Assembly: GCF_039542905.1 (NCBI RefSeq)
Contig: NZ_BAABIS010000001.1
Coordinates: forward strand, 7,192,001-7,256,000
Reading direction: 5' to 3'
Length of the DNA stretch: 64,000 bases
Source: Kitasatospora terrestris
GTDB lineage: Bacteria; Actinomycetota; Actinomycetes; Streptomycetales; Streptomycetaceae
The notes beneath the pieces were generated by a model. That model had not been told where the DNA came from. It made no database searches and was given only the letters and a program-made list of their open reading frames with translations. The translations under genes were made by a program, and so were the position numbers. Shown piece by piece: positions 52,388-61,457 of the stretch (positions are counted from its first letter, which is position 1; every line of letters begins with the position of its first letter).

Positions 52388-55150
52388 ATGCCAGACTCTG
52401 CGACGTGGGTGAGCGTGCTCGACGGGACGGCCGGCGCCGTGCTGCCGGTGGTGCCGGAGGAGGTGGACGGCACCCGCCGCGCGGTGCTGTTCGGGCCGCC
52501 CGGGATCGGGAAAACCACCGCGGCCGGTGTCCTGGCACGGCGGCTCGGCCTGCCCGTCCTGCGGCTGGCCCCGGGCCCGCAGGACACCCGGGTCGCCTAC
52601 GCGGGGCTGCTGGAACTCGCGATGGCCCTCCCGTCGCTGCCGGCCGCGCGGGAACTCGCGGCGGCGCTGGACGAGGCGTCCGGCGAGCCGCGCCCCTCGG
52701 ACCACGCCGGCCCGGCCCTCCGGCTCCGCCGGTTGACCGCCGCACTGCTGCGGGACGCACCGGCCATGACCTTGCTGGTCGACAACGCCCAGTGGCTGGA
52801 CGCGGCCAGCGCGGCCGTCCTCGGCTGGGCCCTGCGCCTGGCCCCGGAGCTTCCCGTCATCGCGGCCGAGCGCACCTGGCGGCCCGGAGCCGGCGGCCAC
52901 TGGTGCGGAGCGGACGCCTGCGCGGTCCGCGTCCCCGCCCTGACGGCCCATCAGGTCGCGGCGCTGCTGTCGCCGTACCGGCCCGCCCCCCGCGAGGTCG
53001 CGAGGATCCACGCCCTCAGCGGCGGGAACCCGGCGCTCGCCCTGGCGCTCGCCGACGCCGCGGGCCCGACCGCCGACCCGGACGGCGGGGACGACCCGGT
53101 CCTTCCACCGACCGCCCGACGACTGGTCGGGGAGTGGCTGGACGAGGTACCGGACCGGGTGCAGGAGCTGCTGACGCTCGCGGCGCTGGACGACCGGCCC
53201 GACGTCGAGCTGCTCACCCGCCTCGCCGGACCGGCAGCCGGGAACCTCCTGGCCGAGGCCGAGGCGGCCGGGCTGCTGGAGATCGGGCAGCGCGGCGGAA
53301 CGCTGCGGTTCACCGCCTCGGCGACCGCCACGGAACTGGCGACCCGGCTGCCGGCCGCCGTCCGCAGGGCCCTGCACGCCCGCCTGGCCGAAGCCAGCCA
53401 CGACAGCGTCAGGCGCGACCGGCACACCGCGCTGGCGGCCGACACCGGCGACCCGCGTACGGCCCGGCACACCGCGCGCGACGCCGCCCGCGCAGCCGGC
53501 CACGCCCGGCTGCGCGGCGAGCACCCGCTGGCGGCCGAACTCTCCCTCCTCGCCGCCGAACGCACCCCGCGCGAGGACACCGGGCTGCTCACCGAACGGG
53601 CCCTGACGGCCGCGCACGACGCCGCCCGGTGCGGCGACCTCCGGCGCGGTCGGGCCGCCGCCCGCCTCGTCCTGGACCACGACAGCAGCCCCGCAGAACG
53701 CGTCGGCGCCCTCCTGATCCTGCTCGACGCCAGCGGACAGCGCCTCGACGGCGCCGACGAACTGTTCGCCGGGGCCGTCCACGAGGCGGCCGGCCGACCC
53801 GACCTGATCGCCCGGATCCTGCTCCGCCGAGCCATCCGGGCCAACATCAACGAAGGCGCCCCCGCCCAGGCCGCCGCCCTGGCCGCCCAGGCAGCCGACC
53901 TCGCCGGGGCCGCCGGGGACACCACCACCGCCGCCCTGGCCCTGACCATGCAGGCGCGCGTCCAACGCATCCTCGGCAGCCCGGACGCCGAGACCACGCT
54001 CGACCGCGCGCTGTCCCTGCCCCGCACCAGCCCCGTCCCCGCCAACGCCGGGCCCGAACACCTCGCCGCCCGCCACGCCCTCTTCGACGACCGCCCGGAC
54101 GACGCCCGAACCGCACTGCTGCCCCTGCTCGTCCAGGCCGAGCGGGCCGGGGACGCCGAGGGCACCGTGGACGTCCTGCGCAGCCTCGCCGAGGTGGAGA
54201 TCCGCGCCGGCCGGTGCGGCCGGGCCCTCGACTACGCCGCCCGAGCCCAGACGCTGACCGACCGGGCCGCTCTCCCGCCCGGGCCGGCCTGCTACACCTC
54301 CGCCCTCGTCGAGGGCACCGCCTCGCGCACCGACCTCGCGCTCGCCCACGCCCGCCGCGGAGCGGACGCCTCCCGGCAGGAGCGCAACCGGGTCTTCCTC
54401 TCCCGCAACCTCTTCGCCCTCGGGCACCTCCTGCTCGTCACCGGACGTCCCAAGGAAGCCCTGGAGGCCCTGGAGGAGGTACGCACCCTGGAGGAACTCC
54501 AGCACGTCCACGACCCGACCGTCCTGCGCTGGCACGCCGACCTTGCCGAAGCCCTCATCGCCCTGGGCCGCTGCGACCAGGCCCACCGCCTGCTGACCGA
54601 CGCCCACCGCACCGCCACCGACCTCGGCCGACACTCCGCGCTGCCCGCGCTCGAACGCGCCCGGGCCCTCCTGGATGCCGCCTGGGGCGACTACGACACG
54701 GCCGCCCACCGCCTCACCGACACGGCCGACCGCCTCCTGCACCTCCCCATCGAACGCGGGCGGACCCTGCTGGCCCTCAGCCACACCGAACGGCGCGGAC
54801 GCCGCCGCGCGAGCGCCCGCGCGGCGGCCCGCAGCGCCGCCGACCTCTTCACCGCCCACGAGGCCCACCCGTGGGCCGAAGCAGCCGCACGAGCCCTCGA
54901 CCGCCTCGACCGCACCCCCGCGGACGGCGCCCCCGGTCCGCGCCTCACCCCCGGCGAACAGCGCTGCGCCCGGCTCGCCGCCGGCGGAGCGAGCAACCGC
55001 GACATCGCCGCGGCCCTCACCGTCAGCGTCAAGACCGTGGAAGCGACCCTGACCCGGGTCTACCGGAAACTCGGCGTCCACTCGCGGGTCCAGCTCGCGC
55101 ACGCCGTTTCCCCGGCATCGGCATCGGCATCGGCCCCGGCGCCCGAGTGA
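52388..55150 (+). CDS. LuxR-family large ATP-binding (LAL/MalT-like) transcriptional regulator
   Basis: This 920-residue activator has an N-terminal AAA/STAND ATPase: Walker A GPPGIGKT at 36-43, a Walker B-like LLVDNAQWLDAASA at about 127-140, and a sensor region. A long Ala/Leu/Arg-rich helical repeat middle (about 330-830, TPR-like) leads to a C-terminal LuxR helix-turn-helix (about 850-910: LTPGEQRCARLAAGGASNRDIAAALTVSVKTVEATLTRVYRKLG). ATG 52388 follows no strong ribosome site; a palindrome lies upstream. Such regulators sense a small effector or sugar. The convergent neighbour encodes the starch-binding amylase-inhibitor protein, and the divergent one the metallopeptidase; which gene it controls is unknown. 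Confidence 0.88.
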   Translation: MPDSATWVSVLDGTAGAVLPVVPEEVDGTRRAVLFGPPGIGKTTAAGVLARRLGLPVLRLAPGPQDTRVAYAGLLELAMALPSLPAARELAAALDEASGEPRPSDHAGPALRLRRLTAALLRDAPAMTLLVDNAQWLDAASAAVLGWALRLAPELPVIAAERTWRPGAGGHWCGADACAVRVPALTAHQVAALLSPYRPAPREVARIHALSGGNPALALALADAAGPTADPDGGDDPVLPPTARRLVGEWLDEVPDRVQELLTLAALDDRPDVELLTRLAGPAAGNLLAEAEAAGLLEIGQRGGTLRFTASATATELATRLPAAVRRALHARLAEASHDSVRRDRHTALAADTGDPRTARHTARDAARAAGHARLRGEHPLAAELSLLAAERTPREDTGLLTERALTAAHDAARCGDLRRGRAAARLVLDHDSSPAERVGALLILLDASGQRLDGADELFAGAVHEAAGRPDLIARILLRRAIRANINEGAPAQAAALAAQAADLAGAAGDTTTAALALTMQARVQRILGSPDAETTLDRALSLPRTSPVPANAGPEHLAARHALFDDRPDDARTALLPLLVQAERAGDAEGTVDVLRSLAEVEIRAGRCGRALDYAARAQTLTDRAALPPGPACYTSALVEGTASRTDLALAHARRGADASRQERNRVFLSRNLFALGHLLLVTGRPKEALEALEEVRTLEELQHVHDPTVLRWHADLAEALIALGRCDQAHRLLTDAHRTATDLGRHSALPALERARALLDAAWGDYDTAAHRLTDTADRLLHLPIERGRTLLALSHTERRGRRRASARAAARSAADLFTAHEAHPWAEAAARALDRLDRTPADGAPGPRLTPGEQRCARLAAGGASNRDIAAALTVSVKTVEATLTRVYRKLGVHSRVQLAHAVSPASASASAPAPE

Positions 55151-55186
55151 CCGGCGAGCTTCCACCCGGGTCGGGCTCGCACGGGA

Positions 55187-55804
55187 TCAGCAGAGCCGCA
55201 GCTGCGTCACGTAGTTGCCGTTGGTGCCGTAGCCGGCGAACGTGACCACGTCCCCGGGCTCCGTGTACCGGCAGGGGCTGGACGTGCCGCTGACGTAGGT
55301 GAGTTGTACGGAGTAGGGCTGGGCGCAGGCATTGGTGACGAAGGTGTAGCGCCAGTCACTGGAGTAGCTCAGGCACGGGGGAGCGGTCTCCTGCCAGGTG
55401 TCGGTGAAGGTGGGCGCGCCGGTCGGCGGAGTGACGCCGGTACGGTTGTCGCCGCCCTCCCAGATGACGGTGCCGTCGGGGTTCTTCTTCAGGTACTTGT
55501 ACTGGACGGCCGTGTCGGGCGGCAGTGGGGCCGTGCCGGTCCACAGCGGGTAGGTGCCCGCGTCGGTGCTGAGGGGGACGGCCTTGGCCGGGTCCCACGC
55601 GCCGAGTTCGGCGAGGTCGCCGACGACGAAGAGGCCCTGGCCCCACACGGTGGTGGCGGTGGCCCGGAAGCTGGTGAGGGGGGCGGCGTCCCCGGAGTCG
55701 GCGGCGTGGGAGCGGGCGACGGTGCCGCCGAGTAGGGCCAGGAGCAACGCGGCGAACAGGAGCGCTCGTCCGAGGAGGGCGGCTCGGGCATGGGTCAGGG
55801 TCAT
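55187..55804 (-). CDS. secreted CBM20 starch-binding protein fused to a tendamistat-type alpha-amylase inhibitor domain
   Basis: The 205 residues have a signal peptide (1-35, ending SHAA). A CBM20 (about 45-127) follows: FRATATTVWGQGLFVVGDLAELGAWDP, YKYLKKNPDGTVIWEGGDNR, with both starch-site tryptophans. A C-terminal domain spans about 140-205. In it, Cys144, Cys160, Cys178 and Cys205 are spaced 16, 18 and 27, and Trp-Arg-Tyr (151-153) sits seven residues after the first Cys. Tendamistat has Cys spacing 16, 18, 28 and its inhibitory Trp-Arg-Tyr at the same offset; the neighbouring pattern CAQ...Y...C...PG...G.G also fits. No catalytic domain is present. ATG 55804 follows GAAGGGA. It would bind starch and inhibit animal-type alpha-amylases there. 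Confidence 0.85.
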   Translation of the reverse strand: MTLTHARAALLGRALLFAALLLALLGGTVARSHAADSGDAAPLTSFRATATTVWGQGLFVVGDLAELGAWDPAKAVPLSTDAGTYPLWTGTAPLPPDTAVQYKYLKKNPDGTVIWEGGDNRTGVTPPTGAPTFTDTWQETAPPCLSYSSDWRYTFVTNACAQPYSVQLTYVSGTSSPCRYTEPGDVVTFAGYGTNGNYVTQLRLC

Positions 55805-56343
55805 GAGGGTTCCCTTCAAGAGCACGAGGACGGCGGCACGGGGGCCGCTCTCTGCGCCACATCTCAACATGACTTGGAGCAAAGGGCGGACTCAAGCCGA
55901 CTCATTCGTTCATTTATAGAAGAGAATCGGCCGCAACTTGGGGCGCCTGTCCTGTGCTTCGTTCAATGTTTGAACGATCGAGGAGGGTGCGGCGCGCCCC
56001 CTGTGTGCACGTCGGGCGATCGTGCCCCCGGTTGCGGAGCCGGGCGCGCTTCTTGCGCAAGTTGGCGAAAAATCTTTCAGTCGCGTCGGTGGCCGGACCG
56101 CAGCCGTCACTCGTCGAAGCAGTCGTTGACGATCGTGGGGCCGTCGTCGCTGAACGCCTCGTTGAGCAGGGCCCCGCCCACCGGCGGCCGCCGTTTCGGC
56201 GCGGGCGGTGGTGCGGACGGCTGCAGTCGCCGGGACGGCGCCCGGACCTGCCGGCCGCCGGGCCGACTGGCGTCCGGAGGGGGGCGGCGCACGATGGAGG
56301 GACCAGCGGCCCCGCAGTCGAAGGGGCGATGGAGGTGGTGGTG
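55805..56343. promoter_or_regulatory. 539-bp divergent control region of the amylase-inhibitor and PP2C genes
   Basis: I see no gene here. It is notably AT-richer around 55860-55980. It holds a -10-like TATAAA (55918-55913, minus strand) for the inhibitor gene without a clear -35, a half-site TTCGTTCA at 55905-55912, the 19-bp palindrome at 55959-55977, and an SD-like AAGGGG before the plus-strand gene. Plus-strand frames run through 55954-56343 but lack a ribosome site. Confidence 0.5.
55959..55977. promoter_or_regulatory. 19-bp palindrome TCGTTCAA-N3-TTGAACGA
   Basis: Perfect 8-bp arms around TGT. A half-site (TTCGTTCA) recurs 53 bp away at 55905-55912, next to the -10-like element of the inhibitor gene. 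It is a strong operator candidate with unknown regulator. Confidence 0.65.
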
Positions 56344-58392
56344 ATGGCGCGCCGACTCGGCCCGGCGGATGCCGCGATGGCGGCCGGCGGGCTGCTGGAC
56401 GTCCTGGGGGTGGCCGCCGTCGTCCTCGACGACCACGGCCGCATCACCCTGTGGAGCCCACCCGCCGAGGACCTGTTCGGCTACACCTGCGAGGAGGCCC
56501 TGGGCCGCGAGGCTTCGCGGCTGCTGGTGGAGGAAGGGCGCCGCGCACAGGTGCACCAGGCGTTCGAACAGGTGATGGCCGGCGGGGGCACCTGGGCCGG
56601 GGCGTTCCCCGTCCAGCACAAGGACGGCCGCACCATGCTGGTCGAGTTCCGCAACACCCGCCTGCAAGCCGCCTCCGGTACGTTGTACGCCCTCGGCCTC
56701 GCCTCCCCCCGCGAGACCGTGCGACGCCTGGAACGCGACCTGGCCCTGGCCGCGCGGATCGTCGACCAGGCACCCATCGGACTCGCGGTCCTGGACGAGG
56801 ACCTGCGCTACGTCATGGTCAACCCCGCCCTGGAGAAGATCAACGGCCTGCCCGCCGCCGAACACCGCGGCCGCACCCCGCACGAGGTCCTGCCGCACCT
56901 GGACGTCGGTGCGATCGAGGACCGGATGCGCCAGGTGCTCGCCACCGGCCGGCCGGTGCTCGACGAGTTCGCCGTCGGCCGCGTGCCGCACGACGACCGC
57001 ACCCACGCCTGGAGCTCGTCGTTCTACCGCCTGGAGGACCAGGCCCACCGGGTGATCGGGCTGGCGGTCTCGGTCATCGACATCACGGAACCCTACGAGC
57101 AGTCCGTCGCCGCTGCCCGGGCCCGGCGCCGCCTGTCGCTGATCGCCGACGCCTCCATCCGGGTCGGCACCACCCTCGACCTGCCCACCACCGCCCGCGA
57201 GCTCGCAGAGGTGACCGTGCCGGAAGTGGCCGACATCGCCGCCGTCGACCTGCTCGACGCCGCCCTGCCGGGCGCGACGACCCGCGCGGACGACGGGTCC
57301 GCCCAGTTCCGCGCGATGGCGATCAAAGCCGCTGACAGCACTCCGGCCACCGACGCCGCCGACCCGATCGGCGAGGTCACCCGCTACCACCCGCACCGGT
57401 TGGTCACCCAGGCCGCCGTCGGCGGCCGCCCCGTCCTCGTCCCCCGTGTCACCGCCGCGGACCTGACCCGGATCGCCCGGGACGAGAACGCCGCTCGCCT
57501 CCTCGCCGAAGCCGGCGTCCACTCCTACCTGGCCGTTCCCCTCATCGCCCGCGGCCGGGTCCTCGGCGCCCTCGACCTCAAACGCACCCGGACGCCCGCT
57601 CCCTTCGACCAGGACGACGTCCTGCTCGCGAGTGAACTCGCCGCCCGCGCCGCCGTCGCCATCGACAACGCCCGCTGGTACCAGCACCAGCGCCAGGCCA
57701 CTCTCGCCCTCCAGCGCCACCTGCTGCCGCCCCGGCACGCCCCCGACCCGCCGGGCCTGTCCATCGCCCACCGCTACCAGCCCGCCAGCGCCACCGACGA
57801 GACCGGCGGCGACTGGTTCGACGTCATCCCGGTCGACGGCGGCCGCACCCTGCTGGTCGTCGGCGACGTCATGGGCTCGGGCATCACCGCGGCCGCCACC
57901 ATGGGACAGCTCCGCACCACCATCCGCGCCCTGGCCCGCCTCACCTCGGACCCGGCCGACCTCCTCACCCACCTCGACGCCGTCACCCGCGACCTCGGCG
58001 ACGCCATGGCCACCTCCGTGATCGCCCTCTACGACCCCGCCACGGGCCGCTGCCGCCTCGCCTGCGCCGGCCACCCGCCCCCCGTGCTCGCCCGCCCCGG
58101 CCACGCCCCCCACCCCGTCCGCCTCGACCCGGGCCCGCCGCTCGGCGTCGGCGGCCTGCCCTTCCCGGCCCGTGACCTCACCCTGCGCACCGGCGACGAC
58201 CTCGTCCTCTACACCGACGGCCTCGTCGAAGTCCGTGACCAGGACATCGACCAGCGCCTGCAAACCCTCACCGACCTCCTCGCCGGCCCCCGCCGGCCCC
58301 TGGAGGACACCTGCGACCTTCTCCTCAGCGCTCTTCGCCGCCCCGACAACCAGGACGACGTCGCCCTCCTCATCGCCCGCGCCGTGCCCTGA
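56344..58392 (+). CDS. PAS-PAS-GAF-PP2C (SpoIIE-type) signalling phosphatase
   Basis: The 682 residues are cytoplasmic with two PAS sensor domains (about 10-115 and 125-245), a GAF domain (about 265-430) and a SpoIIE/RsbU-type PP2C phosphatase (about 450-682). The last has TDETGGDWFDVIPV, VVGDVMGSGITAAA, LYTDGLVEVRD and the final QDDVALLIA, carrying all metal-binding aspartates. It would dephosphorylate an anti-anti-sigma factor in response to a sensed signal. Many Streptomyces relatives have a HATPase tail; this one ends right after PP2C. ATG 56344 with GGAGG eight bases ahead is favoured over ATG 56329. Its 3' end overlaps the converging unknown gene by 23 bp. Confidence 0.9.
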   Translation: MARRLGPADAAMAAGGLLDVLGVAAVVLDDHGRITLWSPPAEDLFGYTCEEALGREASRLLVEEGRRAQVHQAFEQVMAGGGTWAGAFPVQHKDGRTMLVEFRNTRLQAASGTLYALGLASPRETVRRLERDLALAARIVDQAPIGLAVLDEDLRYVMVNPALEKINGLPAAEHRGRTPHEVLPHLDVGAIEDRMRQVLATGRPVLDEFAVGRVPHDDRTHAWSSSFYRLEDQAHRVIGLAVSVIDITEPYEQSVAAARARRRLSLIADASIRVGTTLDLPTTARELAEVTVPEVADIAAVDLLDAALPGATTRADDGSAQFRAMAIKAADSTPATDAADPIGEVTRYHPHRLVTQAAVGGRPVLVPRVTAADLTRIARDENAARLLAEAGVHSYLAVPLIARGRVLGALDLKRTRTPAPFDQDDVLLASELAARAAVAIDNARWYQHQRQATLALQRHLLPPRHAPDPPGLSIAHRYQPASATDETGGDWFDVIPVDGGRTLLVVGDVMGSGITAAATMGQLRTTIRALARLTSDPADLLTHLDAVTRDLGDAMATSVIALYDPATGRCRLACAGHPPPVLARPGHAPHPVRLDPGPPLGVGGLPFPARDLTLRTGDDLVLYTDGLVEVRDQDIDQRLQTLTDLLAGPRRPLEDTCDLLLSALRRPDNQDDVALLIARAVP

Positions 58393-58831
58393 GCCGATCC
58401 GCGCGCGAGGCCGGTGGCCGCGGTGGCCGGATGACCAGCGCCGGCGTCCGGCCGCGGAACGCCACCGCGGGTACTTCGTCACAGGTCCCGATGCGGATGC
58501 GGTTGCCGTCCCGGTGGGCGACGACCACCCTCCAGCGCCTGCCGTCATCGTCCTCCTCCGACACGGTGACCTCCCAGCCGGCCGCGCGGAGGAGGCGGGA
58601 CGCACGGGAAGCCGTCTCGGCAGCCGTGACGGTGGCCGGGCGGTCGCCCTGGTACACCGTCGCGTAGTGGTAGCGCAGCGGCTCGCGCCGGTCGGCGACC
58701 TCCGGCTCGTCCAGGGACAGCCGGCGGAGGTGGACGCGGACCGTCAGATCCTTCACCAGCGCGACCAGTTGCCCACGCAGTGCCCGGCCCAGCCGGTCCA
58801 GTTCGGCACGTGCGTCCGAGGTCTCGTCCAT
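58370..58831 (-). CDS. conserved-type protein of unknown function
   Basis: The 153 residues start with a helical segment (ARAELDRLGRALRGQLVALVKDLTVRVHLRRLSLD), followed by a mixed alpha/beta core (ATVTAAETASRASRLLRAAGWEVTVSEEDDDGRRWRVVVAHRDGNRIRIGTCD) and an Arg/Pro-rich tail. The core looks like a small beta-alpha-beta unit that could bind a partner. ATG 58831 follows AGGGGG. It lies on the same strand downstream of the TPR-like gene and may be in its operon. I do not recognise the family. Confidence 0.65.
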   Translation of the reverse strand: MDETSDARAELDRLGRALRGQLVALVKDLTVRVHLRRLSLDEPEVADRREPLRYHYATVYQGDRPATVTAAETASRASRLLRAAGWEVTVSEEDDDGRRWRVVVAHRDGNRIRIGTCDEVPAVAFRGRTPALVIRPPRPPASRADRLRARRGR

Positions 58832-58923
58832 GGCTGCCCCCTGATCGCGGAACGCACCGCAGGACCCCCGGCCGGGGGCGGCCCGGCCCGGCGGGGTCGA
58901 CCCGGGCGGCGGGCCCGCCGGGC

Positions 58924-60282
58924 TCACCGGGCCGTCAGGCGCGCGAGTTCCGCGGCTCCCGCGACGGGGTGGCCCGACGCGGCCAGTTCCTCCAGGCGGT
59001 CGGAGAGCGCCGCCAGCAGTCGGCGCAGATCGTCGCGGACAGCCGGCTCGTGCCGTGATCCGGCCAGTCGCAGGGCGGTGATCCCGGTGCGGGCCCACCC
59101 CTCGCCGTGTGCGCGCAGCCAATCCCCGGGGGACCCGCCGAGGTGCCGGAGGGCGGTGTCGTACAGCAGGTGGCCTTCCAGCGCGAGCCGCCACGCGACG
59201 TCCGGGTCGCCGTCCGCCCGGACCAGGTCCGAGGCGAGCAGGCCCAGGCGGCGGGCATACGGTGCGGCCTCCCGGGGGTCGCCCAGGCGGCCCGTCACGG
59301 TGGCGGACCCGCCGGAGACCAGGGCGCGGTGAAGGGCCTCGACGGGTTCGCCCAGGGCGGACCCCGCGCGCAGGAGGGCCTCGCCGAGGGTGACCGGCAC
59401 CCCTTCGTCGAGGACGCGCTGCTGGGCGGGGACGGCCGCCGGATCGAGCCCGGCGGCTCTGGCGAGCAGGGGAGCGGCGTCGGCCGGGCGGCCGGCGGCA
59501 CGCAGGTGGACGCCGGTGCGGGCCAGCGCGCCGGCGAGGTCGCCGAGGCCCTGTTCGGCGATGCTCAGCACGAAGCCGTCCACACCCAGCGCGTGGTCCC
59601 AGTTACCCCGCGCGGCCTCGATCCGGGACGCGACGTCCGCCGCCATGCCGTTGGCGTACGGGAGGTGGGCGTCGGGGTCGGCGGCCACGGCGTCGATCGC
59701 TTCCCGGTACCGGGCGAGGGCCTCTCCGGCGCAGAACAGGGCCTGGTCGGGGTCGCCGTACCGCGCCTGGACGACCGCGACGACACTGAGCAGGCGGGCG
59801 AAGTCGAGCGAGCGAGGGGGCGGCGCCGACGGCAACCCGGCTCCGGCGTACACCTCCACCGCCCGGTCGCAGTCCACGAGGGCGGAGGCGGCGTGCCCGG
59901 CGGCGGAGTGCGCGGCCGCGCGGCGCGCCCGGACGTCGCCGATCCGGGAGGCGAGGTCCGCCGGGGCGAGGGCGGAGCGCTGGTAGTGGTGCTCGCTCTC
60001 GTCGAGGGACGACACGGCGTCCCCGGTCAGCTCCGCAGCGGTCTGCGAGGAGCCCAGGGAGTAGAGCAGGGAGGCGAGTTGCTCGCTCAGCAGCGGTTCG
60101 TCCGGGCAGCCGTCGAGTTCCGCGCGCAGGATGTCCGCCGCCCGGCCGTGCAGGTCCAGCGACCGGAGGAGCAGACGGCGCTGCTCCGCGCCCTCGGCCC
60201 GCTGCGCCCGGGAGCGGGCTTCCACGCCGTCCCAGTAGAGCCTGGCCACGACTGTCTGCTGACTGTCGGCCGACGAAGCCAT
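58924..60282 (-). CDS. TPR-like all-helical protein of unknown function
   Basis: This is a 452-residue cytoplasmic protein made almost entirely of paired helices rich in Ala, Leu and Arg. Repeats are of the type RLLSVVAVVQARYGDPDQALFCAGEALARYREAI and AGALARTGVHLRAAGRPADAAPLLARAAGLDP, characteristic of tetratricopeptide scaffolds. No catalytic domain is visible. ATG 60282 follows GGAGGGGG. Such proteins mediate protein contacts, often beside signalling genes. Its partner may be the small protein encoded next on the same strand. Confidence 0.7.
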   Translation of the reverse strand: MASSADSQQTVVARLYWDGVEARSRAQRAEGAEQRRLLLRSLDLHGRAADILRAELDGCPDEPLLSEQLASLLYSLGSSQTAAELTGDAVSSLDESEHHYQRSALAPADLASRIGDVRARRAAAHSAAGHAASALVDCDRAVEVYAGAGLPSAPPPRSLDFARLLSVVAVVQARYGDPDQALFCAGEALARYREAIDAVAADPDAHLPYANGMAADVASRIEAARGNWDHALGVDGFVLSIAEQGLGDLAGALARTGVHLRAAGRPADAAPLLARAAGLDPAAVPAQQRVLDEGVPVTLGEALLRAGSALGEPVEALHRALVSGGSATVTGRLGDPREAAPYARRLGLLASDLVRADGDPDVAWRLALEGHLLYDTALRHLGGSPGDWLRAHGEGWARTGITALRLAGSRHEPAVRDDLRRLLAALSDRLEELAASGHPVAGAAELARLTAR

Positions 60283-60397
60283 CAAGTACCCCCTCCGCTC
60301 ACCGAGTTGCCCACCCTACCCGGGTCGGGAATTCCGTGGGGCCGCGGAGCCCGGCGGGCTACCGAGGAGGCCACGGCTACGGAGAGGCGGACAGGGC

Positions 60398-60799
60398 GTG
60401 AGCTGGTCGATGTTCAGGTTCTGCGGGCACTGGGCGCACGCCCACGACGTCCAGCAGGAGACCTTCATGGCGTTGGCGGCGATGTACGTCGAGGCCAACG
60501 CCGACTACCGCACGGTGCCTTGGCTGCGCGAATGGCAGGCCTTCTGGCTGGGCGCGATCGGGCGGCAGGCCAACGGCCTCTCCGACCTGGGCGCCGACGA
60601 GCACCTCACCGACGACGACCGGGTCGCCCGGTTCCGGGCGTTCCTGCGCGACTACCGGTCGTGGCTGGTCGCTTCGGAGGGGCCGCTGGTCACGGCCGCC
60701 GGGCTGAGCGCCGACAAGCTCGTCGAGTTCACCCGGACCGTCGACGCGGTCCTCGCGGGCGACGCCACGCATCCCGACGTCCACCGCGACGTGGCGTGA
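60398..60799 (+). CDS. small protein of unknown function
   Basis: The 133 residues open with FRFCGHWAHAHDVQQETFMALAAMYVEANADYRTVPWLREWQAFWLGAIGRQ, a helix- and aromatic-rich segment, then an acidic, helical C-terminal half (LTDDDRVARFRAFLRDYRSWL, LSADKLVEFTRTVDAVLAG). There is no signal peptide or membrane helix. GTG 60398 follows a purine-rich stretch (GGAGAGGCGG). I do not recognise the family. A bidirectional terminator follows. Confidence 0.6.
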   Translation: MSWSMFRFCGHWAHAHDVQQETFMALAAMYVEANADYRTVPWLREWQAFWLGAIGRQANGLSDLGADEHLTDDDRVARFRAFLRDYRSWLVASEGPLVTAAGLSADKLVEFTRTVDAVLAGDATHPDVHRDVA

Positions 60800-60817
60800 C
60801 GTGACGTGACCGGCGCG

Positions 60818-60841
60818 CCCACCGGCTTCCCCGCCGGTGGG
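60818..60841. terminator. terminator between converging small genes
   Basis: CCCACCGGC (60818-60826) pairs with GCCGGTGGG (60833-60841) over TTCCCC. Confidence 0.7.
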
Positions 60842-60905
60842 ACGCGGAGGCCGCCGCGTCCCAGACGCCCGCGTCACGGCTCCGGCCTCGTGGACGGCGC
60901 TCCTC

Positions 60906-61280
60906 CTACACGTCGAGCCCGGTTTCGATGAGGTGCAGGTGGTGCCGGGCCATGGCGAGGTTCGCGCGGGTGCGGTCGAGGACGAGGGACAGGAACAGGC
61001 GGCTGCCGTTGCTCCGGCGGAGCGGTCGGATGAGGTGGTACTGGGCCGTGAGGCTGGTGAGGATGTCCTCGATCGTCTCGGTGTCGAGGCCGGTGGTGGC
61101 GAGGGCTTGCTGGGTGGCCCGGACGATGTCGGTGTGGCCGGCGGCGGCGAGGGCCGGGTCGAGGGTGGAGAGCGTCGTCCGGGTGCCCAGGGCCATGCCG
61201 CTCTCGAGGTCGACGAGTGCCACGCCGAGCGCCCCGTCGATGGCCATCGCGTCCTTGAGTGCCTGGTCGACTCCGTTCAC
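60906..61280 (-). CDS. roadblock/LC7-like regulatory protein
   Basis: The 124 residues match the small alpha/beta roadblock/LC7 fold used by actinomycetes in CvnB-like conservon proteins and GTPase regulators: MAIDGALGVALVDLESGMALGT, the long central helix LDPALAAAGHTDIVRATQQAL, and TQYHLIRPL followed by the strand LFLSLVLDRTRANLAMARHHL. GTG 61280 follows AGGGAG. No GTPase gene is beside it, so a partner elsewhere is expected. Confidence 0.72.
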   Translation of the reverse strand: MNGVDQALKDAMAIDGALGVALVDLESGMALGTRTTLSTLDPALAAAGHTDIVRATQQALATTGLDTETIEDILTSLTAQYHLIRPLRRSNGSRLFLSLVLDRTRANLAMARHHLHLIETGLDV

Positions 61281-61457
61281 GGTTCGCTGCTCCCTGCTGT
61301 TGGTCGGTGCACGTGGGTGCCGGCCCGCTGCCGTCGTGGCGGTCGACCGATCGTGTCCGTGAGGCTACGGATCGCAGCGATGTGGCGCGCCCTGCCGATC
61401 GAGACCGACCGTGATTGAACGGTTCCGGCCCGGCGCCGACTTGCAATGATCGTGAGT

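Noticed and set aside
55954-56343. N-terminal extension of the PP2C protein from ATG 55954
   Set aside because: It would cover the 19-bp palindrome, is Arg/Cys-rich and lacks a ribosome site. The PAS domain begins after ATG 56344, which has GGAGG.
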